A stretch of DNA of 40,763 nt from Candidatus Woesearchaeota archaeon (GTDB taxonomy: Archaea > Nanobdellota > Nanobdellia > Woesearchaeales > SM23-78): the NCBI GenBank assembly GCA_016930415.1, contig JAFGGS010000021.1:1-40763 (forward strand), in the 5' to 3' direction. Positions 31,536 to 39,580 of the stretch are shown here, piece by piece (within the stretch, counting starts at the first letter, position 1; the number at the start of each line of letters is the position of its first letter). The notes under the pieces were generated by a model, which worked only from the letters and a program-made list of their open reading frames with translations, ran no database searches and was not told where the DNA came from. The position numbers and the translations under genes are program-made.

Positions 31536-31630
31536 ATAGAATATGTTTAGTCAGTGCATAATCAATGGCATAATCTAAGAGGGAAAAAACTCTAGGATCA
31601 AAAAAAAGTTGTGAGGGAGCTGTGATTATC

Positions 31631-32491
31631 ATGGAAAGCGTTGAGATCGTAATTACACCGAGGACAATCGAGAGGCTGTTTTTCATCCTCATAGTGATAG
31701 GGCTTGGCACCTTGCTATTCTTCAGATGGGAGGGCGGGAACTGCACTGCCACGACTGAGGACTTGACAGAAGTCACTGCTAACGTCGCGGCTGACGCGCT
31801 TGCAGATGGAGAAGCCCAGACAGATGCAGAGATGTCTGAAGCAACTCTGATCGATCCTAATAATCCTTGCAGGAACGGCGTCAAGGACCAGGATGAGACT
31901 GACGTAGACTGCGGGGGATCCTGCGACCCTTGCGCAGAGTACAAGGCCTGCAACGTCGATGAAGACTGCGACGACGAGCTTTACTGCTTCCAGCATATCA
32001 AGTGCTTAAAACCAAGCTGTGAGGATGGAGTGAAGAACCAGGACGAGACCAACGTGGACTGCGGCGGGATTTGCAGCGGCTATTGGTGGAGCGACGCCAA
32101 GTGCCACGGCACCAAGGAGCCTTCTGGAAAGCTTGATACCACGCTCACGGCAAGCATAGGAGAGAGCCCTAACAGTGGGAACGCGATGATAGACAAGATC
32201 GCCATCAACATGCAAAACGGCCTTGGCAAGTACGTATCGCTCCAGCTCAACATCTTCGTCAGGGACAAGAACGGCAACGAGATCTTCGAGAACCAAGAGG
32301 GAGAGATCCCGATCGAGAGCTTGAGGATATCGCTTGATCCTGATGAGAAGTACAAGAAGACCCTTGACATGAGCGAGAACACCAGAAGGATTATCCCTGA
32401 CATGAAACCTAGCGACGAGTTCCAGATAGTGCTCGAGATAAGGGATTCAGTCCAGAAGCTTCGCTTGGATGAGATAGTCTGGGTCAACTAG
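31631..32491 (+). CDS. membrane-anchored surface protein with DCGG cysteine motifs
   Basis: A 286-aa protein. After a short basic start comes a membrane helix (about residues 12-34: LFFILIVIGLGTLLFF), an acidic Ala-rich stalk, and two copies of the motif C-x-[ND/ED]-G-V-K-[ND]-Q-D-E-T-[DN]-V-D-C-G-G, separated by a Cys-rich spacer with YKACNVDEDC. The rest (about residue 150 on) is a beta-rich extracellular domain. These motifs are found in secreted archaeal and bacterial proteins and probably bind Ca2+ through the Asp/Glu-rich repeats or form disulfide knots. The ATG at 31631 is chosen because tgtgat, the usual site spacing in this genome, ends 4 nt before it; a GTG at 31622 is the alternative. 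Confidence 0.7.
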   Translation: MESVEIVITPRTIERLFFILIVIGLGTLLFFRWEGGNCTATTEDLTEVTANVAADALADGEAQTDAEMSEATLIDPNNPCRNGVKDQDETDVDCGGSCDPCAEYKACNVDEDCDDELYCFQHIKCLKPSCEDGVKNQDETNVDCGGICSGYWWSDAKCHGTKEPSGKLDTTLTASIGESPNSGNAMIDKIAINMQNGLGKYVSLQLNIFVRDKNGNEIFENQEGEIPIESLRISLDPDEKYKKTLDMSENTRRIIPDMKPSDEFQIVLEIRDSVQKLRLDEIVWVN

Positions 32492-32571
32492 ACATACAAG
32501 GTCAGGTTCAGAAGTAAAGTATTTCTTTTTTCTCAGTAAGTATATTAATCATACTATATCCTGTCTTTTTT

Positions 32572-32988
32572 TTATTGAACGCTTAATGAGCCATCAGGGC
32601 CTTTCAAATCTGATTCAAGGATCTCCTGAGCTATATTTGAGACGTGCTCTTCATACGCCGAAATCCATTTTTTCAAGACGCATAATCCGAGGTAATCCTT
32701 CATATTATCAGGCTGCTCCAGAAGCTCATCAGACCTTGACTTATCTTTTAGAACAGGTTCTAGCCGCGCCTGCAAGGAGTCTCTTCGTGTGCTCGCCACG
32801 TCCAGAACTTGTTTGGCATAGCGCAGCGCAGCATTGTAATCCCTCTGCTCGTAGCACGCTTGCATCTTCTCTTGTAAACCTGCAAGATCTTCTATAAAAC
32901 TCAAGCCTGGCGCCCCTCCTGCTTCATGGACAGCGCTCACAAAGTCTTCTAATAGAAACTCTTCAGGAGAATCATCTCTCACAGCCAT
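32572..32988 (-). CDS. hypothetical helical protein
   Basis: A 138-aa soluble protein with no recognised domain. It is mainly helical: FLLEDFVSAVHEAG, FIEDLAGLQEKMQACYEQRD, YNAALRYAKQVLDVASTR and a C-terminal helix from CVLKKWISAYEEHV. The YNAALRYAKQ segment could be a lone TPR-like hairpin. A minus-strand TATA box at 33011-33019 lies 23 nt before the ATG at 32988, so the longer frame from 33027 is unlikely. It converges on the surface-protein gene. Confidence 0.6.
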   Translation of the reverse strand: MAVRDDSPEEFLLEDFVSAVHEAGGAPGLSFIEDLAGLQEKMQACYEQRDYNAALRYAKQVLDVASTRRDSLQARLEPVLKDKSRSDELLEQPDNMKDYLGLCVLKKWISAYEEHVSNIAQEILESDLKGPDGSLSVQ

Positions 32989-33070
32989 GCCACGCGGAAA
33001 GACAAGTCTATTTTTATACTTTTCCACTTAAGATAAGGGCAATCCAGGAGTTTTCTACCGCGCCCAGACA

Positions 33071-34150
33071 TTATTTCTCCAGGTAGACTGTCTGGGTCGG
33101 GTAGGCGAAGTCTATCTTCTCCTTCTCAAAGGCTTCTTTCAGGCGGAAGTTGATGTTCTGCTGGATGTCCATGTACTTTGTGTAGTCATTCGTGTTGACG
33201 TAGAATATCACCTCGAAGTCGAGACTGCTCGCAGCGAACGTCTTGAAGTGGACCCTGTCCAGGTCTGCTTCCTTGACGTCCTTGAATATCTGCTTGACGA
33301 TCTCAAGTATCTTCTTTAGCTTCTTGTTGCTGGTCTGGTAGGTCACTCCGAAGAGGTATTGGATTCTTCTCCTCTTCATCTTCTTGTAATTCCTGACTCT
33401 CGCAGTGGTAAGTTCCAGGTTACTGACAACGATCTCTTCCCCGCTCAAGGACTGTATCCGAGTAGATTTTATGCCTATCCTCTTGACTTCTCCCATCTCA
33501 GTCCCCAGGACTATAAAGTCCCCGACCTTGAATGGCTTGTCGAAGTATATGCTTATGCTGGCGAATAAGTCCCCTAGCACGCTCTGAAGCGCAAGGGCGA
33601 TTGCGATGCCACCGATCCCCAGTCCTGCCACGAGCGTCGATATGTCGTAGCCTAGGTTCGAGATGATTATCAGGCCCGCAATGACCCACATGAGGACTTT
33701 TGCGACGTTGCTTAGGAAGTGCATCATGGTCGTGTCCTGCTCCTCGTTCTTCTTGGCATAGACCTTACTTCCATAGTCTATGAACCTCTGCACCGCCCTT
33801 ATGGAGTAGAATACGATGATGAGCATGATTATGAAGTCAGCAGTCTTCGAGAGAATAGGATGCAGCTCCAGGAACCTCATGCCAAGATATATGCTCATGA
33901 GGATGAAGAAGGGCCACTTGATGCTGTTTAGCATCGCTATCACCATGTCATCAAACTCGTTCTCTGTCTTCTTTGATAGGGCTTCGAGCTTCTTTATGAT
34001 GACGAACTTGAAGATCTTTAGGATAAAGAGGGATACTCCAAACACTATGAGCGCGTCAGCCCAGTTTATCAACAGGTTTCCAAGTATCTTGTATTGGGAA
34101 AGAACCCCTATCTCAAGCTTTATCATATCCGCAATCTGTTCAATCAACAC
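33071..34150 (-). CDS. mscS: MscS-family mechanosensitive channel
   Basis: A 359-aa small-conductance mechanosensitive ion channel. Four or five membrane helices fill residues about 30-195; the pore helix (TM3) is the Ala/Gly-rich GLGIGGIAIALALQSVLGDL, followed by the MscS beta domain (FDKPFKVGDFIVLG, then GIKSTRIQSLSGEEIVVSN) and the alpha/beta C-terminal vestibule. It opens under membrane tension to release solutes on osmotic downshift. The GTG start has ggaggt four bases upstream; a TTG three bases later is possible. Confidence 0.92.
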   Translation of the reverse strand: MLIEQIADMIKLEIGVLSQYKILGNLLINWADALIVFGVSLFILKIFKFVIIKKLEALSKKTENEFDDMVIAMLNSIKWPFFILMSIYLGMRFLELHPILSKTADFIIMLIIVFYSIRAVQRFIDYGSKVYAKKNEEQDTTMMHFLSNVAKVLMWVIAGLIIISNLGYDISTLVAGLGIGGIAIALALQSVLGDLFASISIYFDKPFKVGDFIVLGTEMGEVKRIGIKSTRIQSLSGEEIVVSNLELTTARVRNYKKMKRRRIQYLFGVTYQTSNKKLKKILEIVKQIFKDVKEADLDRVHFKTFAASSLDFEVIFYVNTNDYTKYMDIQQNINFRLKEAFEKEKIDFAYPTQTVYLEK

Positions 34151-34185
34151 GTTGACCTCCTTTTTAGGCTTGTTATCTCTGAATT

Positions 34186-34193
34186 TATTTATA
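34186..34193 (-). promoter_or_regulatory. TATA box of the mscS gene
   Basis: On the minus strand the box reads tataaata, about 36 nt before the start codon, leaving a short leader with a ggaggt site. Confidence 0.5.
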
Positions 34194-34235
34194 TTGCTTT
34201 CGATTTGGCCAAGCGAACATAATCATGCCAGCCAG

Positions 34236-34901
34236 TTACCTGCTATGCTTCACCCCGACCCGGCCGCAATACCTGTTCACAGGACACTTTGAGCAGAGAG
34301 GGGTCATGGGCTTGCACGTCGTCTGGCCGTGGATCACCAAGACCTCGTTTACCAGGATCCAGTACTTCCTAGGCACTATCTTGATCAGGGCTTCCTCTGT
34401 CTTGAGGGGGCTCTTGGTCTTGATCCAGCCAAGGCGGTTTGATATGCGATGCACGTGGGTGTCTACTGGTATGGCTGGCTTCTCAAAAGCGTATACGAGC
34501 ACGCAGCCAGCAGTCTTCCTGCCGACACCCGGCAGCTTGACCAGCTCGTCCATGTCTTCAGGTACCTTGCCGTCGTATTCATCAAGGAGCATCTGGCTCA
34601 ACTCTTTTATCCTCCGCGCCTTGGTATGATAGAAGCCAGTCTCCTTTAGGAGCGGCTCAAGGGCAGATATAGGCGCGCCTGCAATACCCTTAGGAGTCTT
34701 ATACCTTGCAAAGAGCTTCTTGACAGACTTGATGGTCTGGTCATCCCTGTTCCTGGCGCTAAGGACTGTGCTTATCAGGATGTAGAAGGGCGTGTTCTTC
34801 GAGAACTGGGCGAGCATGGAGAGCTTTGAGTTGCGAGAGAGAGTCTTGATGACTGCGATTATCTTCCTTTCTTCTTCTCTCAAAAGCGTTTTTACTTTCA
34901 T
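34236..34901 (-). CDS. nth: endonuclease III (DNA glycosylase/AP lyase)
   Basis: A 221-aa endonuclease III that removes oxidised pyrimidines and cleaves AP sites. The helix-hairpin-helix is LPGVGRKTAG with catalytic Lys129; Asp147 follows in VDTHVHRI. The 4Fe-4S cluster Cys are 196, 203, 206 and 212 (C-x6-C-x2-C-x5-C). I start at the ATG at 34901, where a minus-strand TATA box (34931-34938) predicts a leaderless mRNA; the frame continues upstream to 35078 but this adds a low-complexity sequence not found in the family. Confidence 0.93.
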   Translation of the reverse strand: MKVKTLLREEERKIIAVIKTLSRNSKLSMLAQFSKNTPFYILISTVLSARNRDDQTIKSVKKLFARYKTPKGIAGAPISALEPLLKETGFYHTKARRIKELSQMLLDEYDGKVPEDMDELVKLPGVGRKTAGCVLVYAFEKPAIPVDTHVHRISNRLGWIKTKSPLKTEEALIKIVPRKYWILVNEVLVIHGQTTCKPMTPLCSKCPVNRYCGRVGVKHSR

Positions 34902-34930
34902 CGCGATTTCTGAAGAGCATATCTGCTGTC

Positions 34931-34938
34931 TTTTATAT
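34931..34938 (-). promoter_or_regulatory. TATA box of nth
   Basis: On the minus strand atataaaa lies 30 nt before the ATG at 34901 and decides the start against the longer frame. Confidence 0.5.
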
Positions 34939-34968
34939 TTTTCTAGTAGAGAGGCAGTATCCGGCCGT

Positions 34969-35478
34969 CTATCGGAGTCCAAGGCATCTTGCCCTGTAGA
35001 ATGGCTTTCGTTCTTTTCTTGATGCGATGAGAGCTCGTTCTGATGCCGGCTTTTCTCGAGTGGGCCTGTTCTCGTCATGTTTCCTTTTCAGGTAGAGTGC
35101 GAGTCCCCGGTCAGTCATCACTTCAGGAAGGTTTTCCCGGCTGAGCCATTGGAAGTCCTTGTTTTGCGCCTGGATTCGTTCGTTGTCGTATTCCTGTGCA
35201 ATAGAGATTTTTGCGAACAGCCTTGCTGGCTGCAATGCCCTGCTTTGGACTTCCCGCTCGTTGGCTAGAAGGTTTCCGTCCTGGTCGTATACGCCGCGCC
35301 ACATCGGCCTTAGTGTTCCGTGGTAGAATGCGGCTGCCATCTGCGCTAGTTGGAGAATTGGGTTTCTGCTTTCCTGTCCGTAGTATTGTTCCTGGGCTTT
35401 TCTATGGAGATGGTCTTTTACTGCTGGAGAATTCCAGTTGATCCTATCTGATAGCTCCAGGGTCCTGGTCTTGATCAT
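34969..35478 (-). CDS. hypothetical protein downstream of tRNA-Val
   Basis: A 169-aa soluble basic protein without a recognised domain: a helical first half (ILQLAQMAAAFYHGTLRPMW), the segment GVYDQDGNLLANE, and an Arg/Lys-rich tail. It starts at the ATG at 35478, preceded by gaggtg and by a TATA box at 35526-35534; the reading frame that extends to 35709 runs through the tRNA gene and is not coding. The protein stops 67 nt before the nth start. Confidence 0.6.
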   Translation of the reverse strand: MIKTRTLELSDRINWNSPAVKDHLHRKAQEQYYGQESRNPILQLAQMAAAFYHGTLRPMWRGVYDQDGNLLANEREVQSRALQPARLFAKISIAQEYDNERIQAQNKDFQWLSRENLPEVMTDRGLALYLKRKHDENRPTREKPASERALIASRKERKPFYRARCLGLR

Positions 35479-35525
35479 CAATTGCACCTCGTAGGTTGTA
35501 TTGCTTGTCAAGATCGAAGAGAGAG

Positions 35526-35534
35526 TATTTAAAT
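35526..35534 (-). promoter_or_regulatory. TATA box of the 169-aa protein gene
   Basis: On the minus strand it reads atttaaata, with a leader of about 20-25 nt before the ATG at 35478. Confidence 0.5.
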
Positions 35535-35587
35535 CTTTCGATTTTGTGACCACTGCTAAGTAGTCACTGGCTTCTTTAGATTTTAAT

Positions 35588-35659
35588 GGGCTTGGCCGGA
35601 ATCGAACCGACGATCTTCGCCGTGTAAAGGCAACATCATAGCCACTAGACCACAAGCCC
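35588..35659 (-). tRNA. tRNA-Val (anticodon TAC)
   Basis: A 72-nt cloverleaf on the minus strand. The acceptor pairs GGGCTTG with CAAGCCC, the anticodon stem is TTGCC/GGCGA around the loop TTTACAC (anticodon TAC), and the T arm is GTCGG-TTCGATT-CCGGC. No intron is present and CCA is not encoded. A minus-strand A-T box at about 35683-35694 provides the promoter. Confidence 0.95.
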
Positions 35660-35734
35660 TGAACAAACCCCATGACTAAGCCTTTTTTTAAAAAGGTTTC
35701 CACCGCCAAGCCAAGACCAAGCCTAATCGCAACA

Positions 35735-35742
35735 TTTATATA
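35735..35742 (+). promoter_or_regulatory. TATA box of scpA
   Basis: The sequence tttatata ends 23 nt before the ATG at 35766, so the mRNA is leaderless. Confidence 0.6.
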
Positions 35743-35765
35743 CGCCCAACAAGGATTTTCCCCCC

Positions 35766-36650
35766 ATGGATCTAGTCAATAATAGCGAGAAGACTCAGGA
35801 CAGGATCTTCTCAATCCTATTCCAGGAAGACGAGCTCACGTGGCAGAACATAATCTACGACCTGGTCAAACGCGAAGGAATGGACCCGTGGGACATCGAC
35901 GTCTCTGAGATCGCCCACAAGTTCCTCCAGATGCTAAAAAAGCTTAAGGAGATGGACTTCCGCATAAGCGGCAAGGTAGTGCTCGCATCAGCACTCCTCC
36001 TCAAGATCAAGTCCAACAGGCTGATAGAAGAGGACATAACCGCGCTAGACAACTTGATGTCGAGCGTTGATGAGCCAGAGAGCCTGCTTGACGAGTTCGA
36101 CATGGAAGAAGGCGGCAAGCACAAACGCGAGCGAGGACAGCCCTTGATGCCCAGGACTCCCCAGCCCAGGAAGAGGAAGGTATCAGTCTATGATCTCATC
36201 AAGGCGCTTGAGAAGGCGCTCGAGGTAGAAGTTAGGAGGTCGCCAGTCTACGTGCCTCCGAAGGTGAAACTAAGCGTGCCTAAAGCGGTCGACGTAGGCG
36301 AACTTATCAACGAGGTCTTGGTGCAGGTCCAAGGGCATTATGACAAGCAAGGAGAAGGCCAAGTGCTCACCTTCAGCCAACTCGTGCCTTCTGACTCCAA
36401 AGAGGACAAGGTCTACACGTTCATACCGCTGCTTCACCTGGAGAACCAGCGGAAGGTCGACATGGACCAAAAAGTGCACTTCGGAGAGATAAGCATCCAC
36501 TTGGCAAGGAGTCTTGGCGCAAAAGTCGAGCTGGCTCCTGAGCAGGCTGAAAGCGTCGAGATAAAGGAGACGAAGGTCAAGAACAAGGAGAAGAAAGCAT
36601 CTTCTCAAGAGCCTAAGCCTAAGAAGGATGGGCGCAGCAAAAGAGCATAG
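35766..36650 (+). CDS. scpA: segregation and condensation protein A (ScpA, kleisin)
   Basis: A 294-aa kleisin that bridges SMC heads in chromosome condensation. The conserved N-terminal part is TWQNIIYDLVKREGMDPWDI, followed by SEIAHKFLQMLKKLKEMDF and ASALLLKIKSNRLI. An acidic/basic linker lies at about 110-135, then YDLIKALEKALEVEVRR and the C-terminal winged helix (FSQLVPSDSKEDKVYTFIPLLHLENQRKV: here in parts FSQLVPSD and TFIPLLHL) that binds the SMC cap. A Lys-rich tail of about 30 residues is extra. No smc gene lies next to it, although smc-scpA is a frequent archaeal pair. Confidence 0.88.
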   Translation: MDLVNNSEKTQDRIFSILFQEDELTWQNIIYDLVKREGMDPWDIDVSEIAHKFLQMLKKLKEMDFRISGKVVLASALLLKIKSNRLIEEDITALDNLMSSVDEPESLLDEFDMEEGGKHKRERGQPLMPRTPQPRKRKVSVYDLIKALEKALEVEVRRSPVYVPPKVKLSVPKAVDVGELINEVLVQVQGHYDKQGEGQVLTFSQLVPSDSKEDKVYTFIPLLHLENQRKVDMDQKVHFGEISIHLARSLGAKVELAPEQAESVEIKETKVKNKEKKASSQEPKPKKDGRSKRA

Positions 36651-36720
36651 TTCTAAGAGTCCAGCGCATTAACCGACAAGACTGAGCCTTTAGGCAGTGA
36701 ACCATTTTGGTTTCGCAACC

Positions 36721-36728
36721 TTTTAAAA
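36721..36728 (+). promoter_or_regulatory. TATA box of the prefoldin gene
   Basis: The sequence ttttaaaa ends 25 nt before the ATG at 36754 (leaderless). Confidence 0.55.
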
Positions 36729-36753
36729 CCCCAGGCTTTTCTATCACCTCATA

Positions 36754-37197
36754 ATGGCCAGAAAAAAGGATGTTGAGGAAAGAAGAGCGGTTGACGAGGC
36801 TAACGAGAGTTCTGGAGCGTCAGATGGCTTCCAGGACAAGTACTTCAAGGCCCAGATGCTGGACCAGCAGGTGAAGCAGATGCAAAAGTACATCGAGGCC
36901 TTTGACCAGCAGCTAGTCGAGATCAGGAACCTAGTGTCTGCCATTAAGGAGTTCTCAAGCCTGAAGAAAGGGACTAAGATATACGCGCCCCTGGCCAACG
37001 GGATCTTTGTCAAGGCCACGCTTGAGGACGCAAGCGAGGTCGCGGTCAACGTGGGCGCCGGCGTCGTCGTGAAGAAGACCATGCCCGAAGCCATAAAGCT
37101 GCTCGAAACCCAGGAGTCTGAGCTGGTGCAGTACAGGAGCGAGACCATGACCCAGGTCGAGTCGCTCATGAAGCAGGCAGAAGAGATAAAGCTCTGA
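36754..37197 (+). CDS. pfdA: prefoldin alpha subunit
   Basis: A 147-aa prefoldin alpha subunit: an N-terminal coiled-coil helix (about 28-65), the beta hairpins (KGTKIYAPLANGIFVKATLED and VAVNVGAGVVVKKTMPEA, in parts) and a second coiled-coil helix. It forms a hexamer with beta subunits and hands unfolded proteins to the thermosome. The pfdA-ftsY order is a known archaeal neighbourhood. The first 20 residues are a charged extension. Confidence 0.93.
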   Translation: MARKKDVEERRAVDEANESSGASDGFQDKYFKAQMLDQQVKQMQKYIEAFDQQLVEIRNLVSAIKEFSSLKKGTKIYAPLANGIFVKATLEDASEVAVNVGAGVVVKKTMPEAIKLLETQESELVQYRSETMTQVESLMKQAEEIKL

Positions 37198-37230
37198 TTT
37201 CAAGATCGAGAAGAATAACAGTCTGATGGC

Positions 37231-37431
37231 ATGTTCACCTTCAATGAACTGGTGGATCTCATGGTAGAATTGGAGCCTGAGGATATAAGAAAAATGTCAA
37301 GGTATTTATGCAAGAAATCATACGAGCCGATCGTTGGTAAAGAGCGCGAATGGTCTCGTTGGGGAATAGACACTGACCAGAACAAGATAGTGCTATTTAA
37401 CCAAGAAATGAGGATAATAGAGCGAATTTAG
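37231..37431 (+). CDS. small hypothetical protein between pfdA and ftsY
   Basis: A 66-aa frame, FNELVDLMVELEPEDIRKM at the start and DQNKIVLFNQEMRIIERI at the end, that looks like a small alpha/beta protein. It starts 33 nt after pfdA, so it could be the operon's second gene. Its A+T content is higher than its neighbours' and I recognise no family; it may be a real small gene or a chance frame. Confidence 0.4.
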   Translation: MFTFNELVDLMVELEPEDIRKMSRYLCKKSYEPIVGKEREWSRWGIDTDQNKIVLFNQEMRIIERI

Positions 37432-37461
37432 TGGCATACAATAAAATTCTGAAGAACAACC

Positions 37462-37469
37462 TTTATAAA
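37462..37469 (+). promoter_or_regulatory. TATA box of ftsY
   Basis: The sequence tttataaa ends 22 nt before the ATG at 37492 (leaderless). Confidence 0.6.
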
Positions 37470-37491
37470 CCAAAACCTCATCCACAGATTC

Positions 37492-39318
37492 ATGTTCAAG
37501 TTCTTGAAGGACAAGCTCAAGCAGGCAGTGTCTGCCTTCACCAGGAAGGTGGAGGACGAGGCAGAGGTCAAGCAGGAGGAGAAGGTAATCGAGAAGCCAG
37601 CGGCTCCTGTCGTTGAAGATAAGCCTCAGGCAGAAGCGCCTGTCGAGGAAGTCCCTGAGGAAGAAGAGCTTCCTGAGCCAGAAGAGGTTTCTGAGGAGAA
37701 AGAAGAGGATATTTCTGAAGAGCCAGCAGCCGAGGAGCAGGCTCCTGAGCCAATCCCTGAGAAGAAGCATAAGAGCCTTTTGGAGGAAGAGCAGGAGGCC
37801 GAGGAGAAGAGACACCTCGAGGAAGAAGCCAGCAAGAGGGCTGTTGAGAAAGAGAGGCGTGAGCAAGAGGCTCGCAAGGCTGAAGAGAAGCGAAAGCTGG
37901 AAGAGGAGAAGACCAGGAAGGCTGCTGAGGAGAAGAAGCGGCTCGATGAAGAAGCCCAAGAGAAGGCTGCCACTGAAAAAGCTGCAAAAGAACTCGAGGA
38001 GAAGAAGCGCCTCGAAGCAGAGGAGCAGGAAAGGAAGCAGGCCGAGGAAGAGCGCTTGAGGCAAGAAGCTGAGGAGAAGCGCCTGGCAGAAGAGCAGGAG
38101 AGGAAAAAGCTTGAGGATGAGAAGAAGAAGGTCGGCCTCTTCAAGAGGCTCTTTAGCAGGAAGAAGGATGAGCCTAAGAAGCCAGAGGAAGAAAAGCCTA
38201 CACCCAAGGAAAAGCCAAGACTAGTCCTTGATCAGGAAGAGTATGATAAGAGAGAGGAAGACTACGCTGTCGAGGAAGAAGATCTTGCAGCGCGCGAAGA
38301 GCCTGAAAAAGAGGAAAGGGAAGAAGAGGTTGCAAAGCCAACCGTTGAAGAGCCCGTCGAACAGGCTTCGATCGAAGAGGAAGAAGCAGAGACCAAGACA
38401 GTCACAACTGAAGTTACTGAGAAAGAGACACCTAAGAAAGGCTTCTTTGAGAAGATAAAGGAGACGTTCACGACTGTCAAGCTCTCGTCTGAGAAGTTTG
38501 ACGAAGTCTTCTGGGACCTGGAAGTGACCATGCTCGAGAACAACGTGGCCGTGGAAGTTATCGAGCGCATCAAGGAGTACTTGAAGGAGGAGCTCACGAC
38601 CGGCAAGGTGAAGAGGGGCACTATCGAGACCATAATCCAGGAGTCGCTCAGGGACGCCATCCTAAGCCTGTTTGCAGAGGCAGAGCAGTTCGACCTAGTG
38701 AAGACCGTGAAGAATTCCGGGCAAAGGCCTTTCAAGATCGCGTTCATAGGCGTGAACGGCAGCGGCAAGACGACCACCATGGCAAAGGTCGCGCACCTGC
38801 TCATGAAGAACGGCCTGAGCGTGGTGTTCGCGGCGAGCGACACGTTCAGGGCGGCTGCCATCCAGCAACTCCAGGAGCACGCTGACAAGCTTGGCGTCAA
38901 GATGATAAAGCACGACTACGAGTCAGACCCTGCGGCCGTCGCGTTCGACGCAGTGAAACACGCAGAGGCCAAGAAGATTGACGTCGTCTTGATAGACACT
39001 GCTGGCAGGCTTCACACGAACGACAACCTGATGAACGAGCTAAAGAAGCTAATCAGGGTCAACAAGCCTGACCTGAAGATATTCATAGGCGAGGCAATCA
39101 CAGGGAACGACTGCGTAGAGCAGGCCAAGCTCTTCAACGAGGCAGTCGGGATCGACGCGATAATACTCGCCAAGGCAGACGTCGATGACAAAGGAGGCGC
39201 AGCTATCAGCGCAAGCTTCGTCACCAAGAAGCCGATCATCTATCTAGGCACGGGCCAGACCTACGACGACCTGAAACGCTTCGACGCAGAAGAGCTCGTG
39301 AGAAGCATAGGTTTATAA
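37492..39318 (+). CDS. ftsY: signal recognition particle receptor FtsY with long charged N-terminus
   Basis: A 608-aa SRP receptor GTPase. Residues 1-12 are an amphipathic membrane-targeting helix (MFKFLKDKLKQAVSAF). About 300 residues of Lys/Glu/Ala-rich coiled coil follow. The N domain starts near 315 and the G domain has G1 GVNGSGKTT (420-428), DTAGRLHTN, the ITGND/EAITGND segment and G4 AKAD (Thr replaced by Ala), then the closing GTGQ and DLKRFDAEELV. It docks SRP-ribosome complexes at the membrane. Archaeal FtsY is usually 300-400 aa, so the N-terminal A domain is strongly expanded here. Confidence 0.95.
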   Translation: MFKFLKDKLKQAVSAFTRKVEDEAEVKQEEKVIEKPAAPVVEDKPQAEAPVEEVPEEEELPEPEEVSEEKEEDISEEPAAEEQAPEPIPEKKHKSLLEEEQEAEEKRHLEEEASKRAVEKERREQEARKAEEKRKLEEEKTRKAAEEKKRLDEEAQEKAATEKAAKELEEKKRLEAEEQERKQAEEERLRQEAEEKRLAEEQERKKLEDEKKKVGLFKRLFSRKKDEPKKPEEEKPTPKEKPRLVLDQEEYDKREEDYAVEEEDLAAREEPEKEEREEEVAKPTVEEPVEQASIEEEEAETKTVTTEVTEKETPKKGFFEKIKETFTTVKLSSEKFDEVFWDLEVTMLENNVAVEVIERIKEYLKEELTTGKVKRGTIETIIQESLRDAILSLFAEAEQFDLVKTVKNSGQRPFKIAFIGVNGSGKTTTMAKVAHLLMKNGLSVVFAASDTFRAAAIQQLQEHADKLGVKMIKHDYESDPAAVAFDAVKHAEAKKIDVVLIDTAGRLHTNDNLMNELKKLIRVNKPDLKIFIGEAITGNDCVEQAKLFNEAVGIDAIILAKADVDDKGGAAISASFVTKKPIIYLGTGQTYDDLKRFDAEELVRSIGL

Positions 39319-39328
39319 AAGATAAACC
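39310..39328 (+). terminator. hairpin overlapping the ftsY stop codon
   Basis: ggttta (39310-39315) pairs with taaacc (39323-39328); the TAA stop lies in the loop. No long T-run follows. Confidence 0.35.
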
Positions 39329-39346
39329 CCAATCCTGTTCTCGGCC

Positions 39347-39543
39347 GATGAAGAGGTTATCCCCAACCGATCACGTGACGAAGATATGATAATATATCCG
39401 AGGCCAATTGTTCAATATCAATCAACAAAGAGATGAAGAGGTTACTTGCAGCTTGCTGCAAGCTCAGAATTTGCCGCGCAAATTCTGTCGTCCCCAACCG
39501 ATCACGTGACGAAGATATGATAATATATCCGAGGCCAATTGTT
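39347..39543. repeat. duplicated element with a double-palindrome insertion
   Basis: A 13-bp block (39347-39359, again at 39432-39444) and a 53-bp block (39360-39412, again at 39491-39543, 131 bp apart, identical) form two copies of one unit. In the first copy they are contiguous. In the second they are split by 46 bp (39445-39490) with two perfect palindromes. The 53-bp block contains the palindrome cacgtg and an A-T-rich gataatatatcc that could act as a promoter, so the duplication may carry a doubled promoter for the next gene. Confidence 0.8.
39445..39487. repeat. 46-bp insertion with two perfect palindromes
   Basis: The first palindrome is cttgcagc/gctgcaag (39445-39452 with 39455-39462). 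The second pairs 39465-39474 with 39478-39487 around cgc. The pair looks like a REP-doublet or a small hairpin-type mobile element inserted into the duplicated unit. Confidence 0.6.
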
Positions 39544-39580
39544 TTATTTGCGCACAACGTATCAACTGAGGTGATGTTTG

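Noticed and set aside
35479-35709. N-terminal extension of the 169-aa frame through the tRNA region
   Set aside because: It translates the tRNA-Val gene and its promoter; the ATG at 35478 has its own ribosome binding site and TATA box.
37626-38207. 193-aa Ser-rich minus-strand frame opposite ftsY
   Set aside because: Complement of the Lys/Glu-rich coiled coil; Ser/Phe-rich nonsense with no start signal.
39360-39543. Possible CRISPR array
   Set aside because: Only two copies of a 53-bp repeat with a 78-bp gap and no cas genes nearby.
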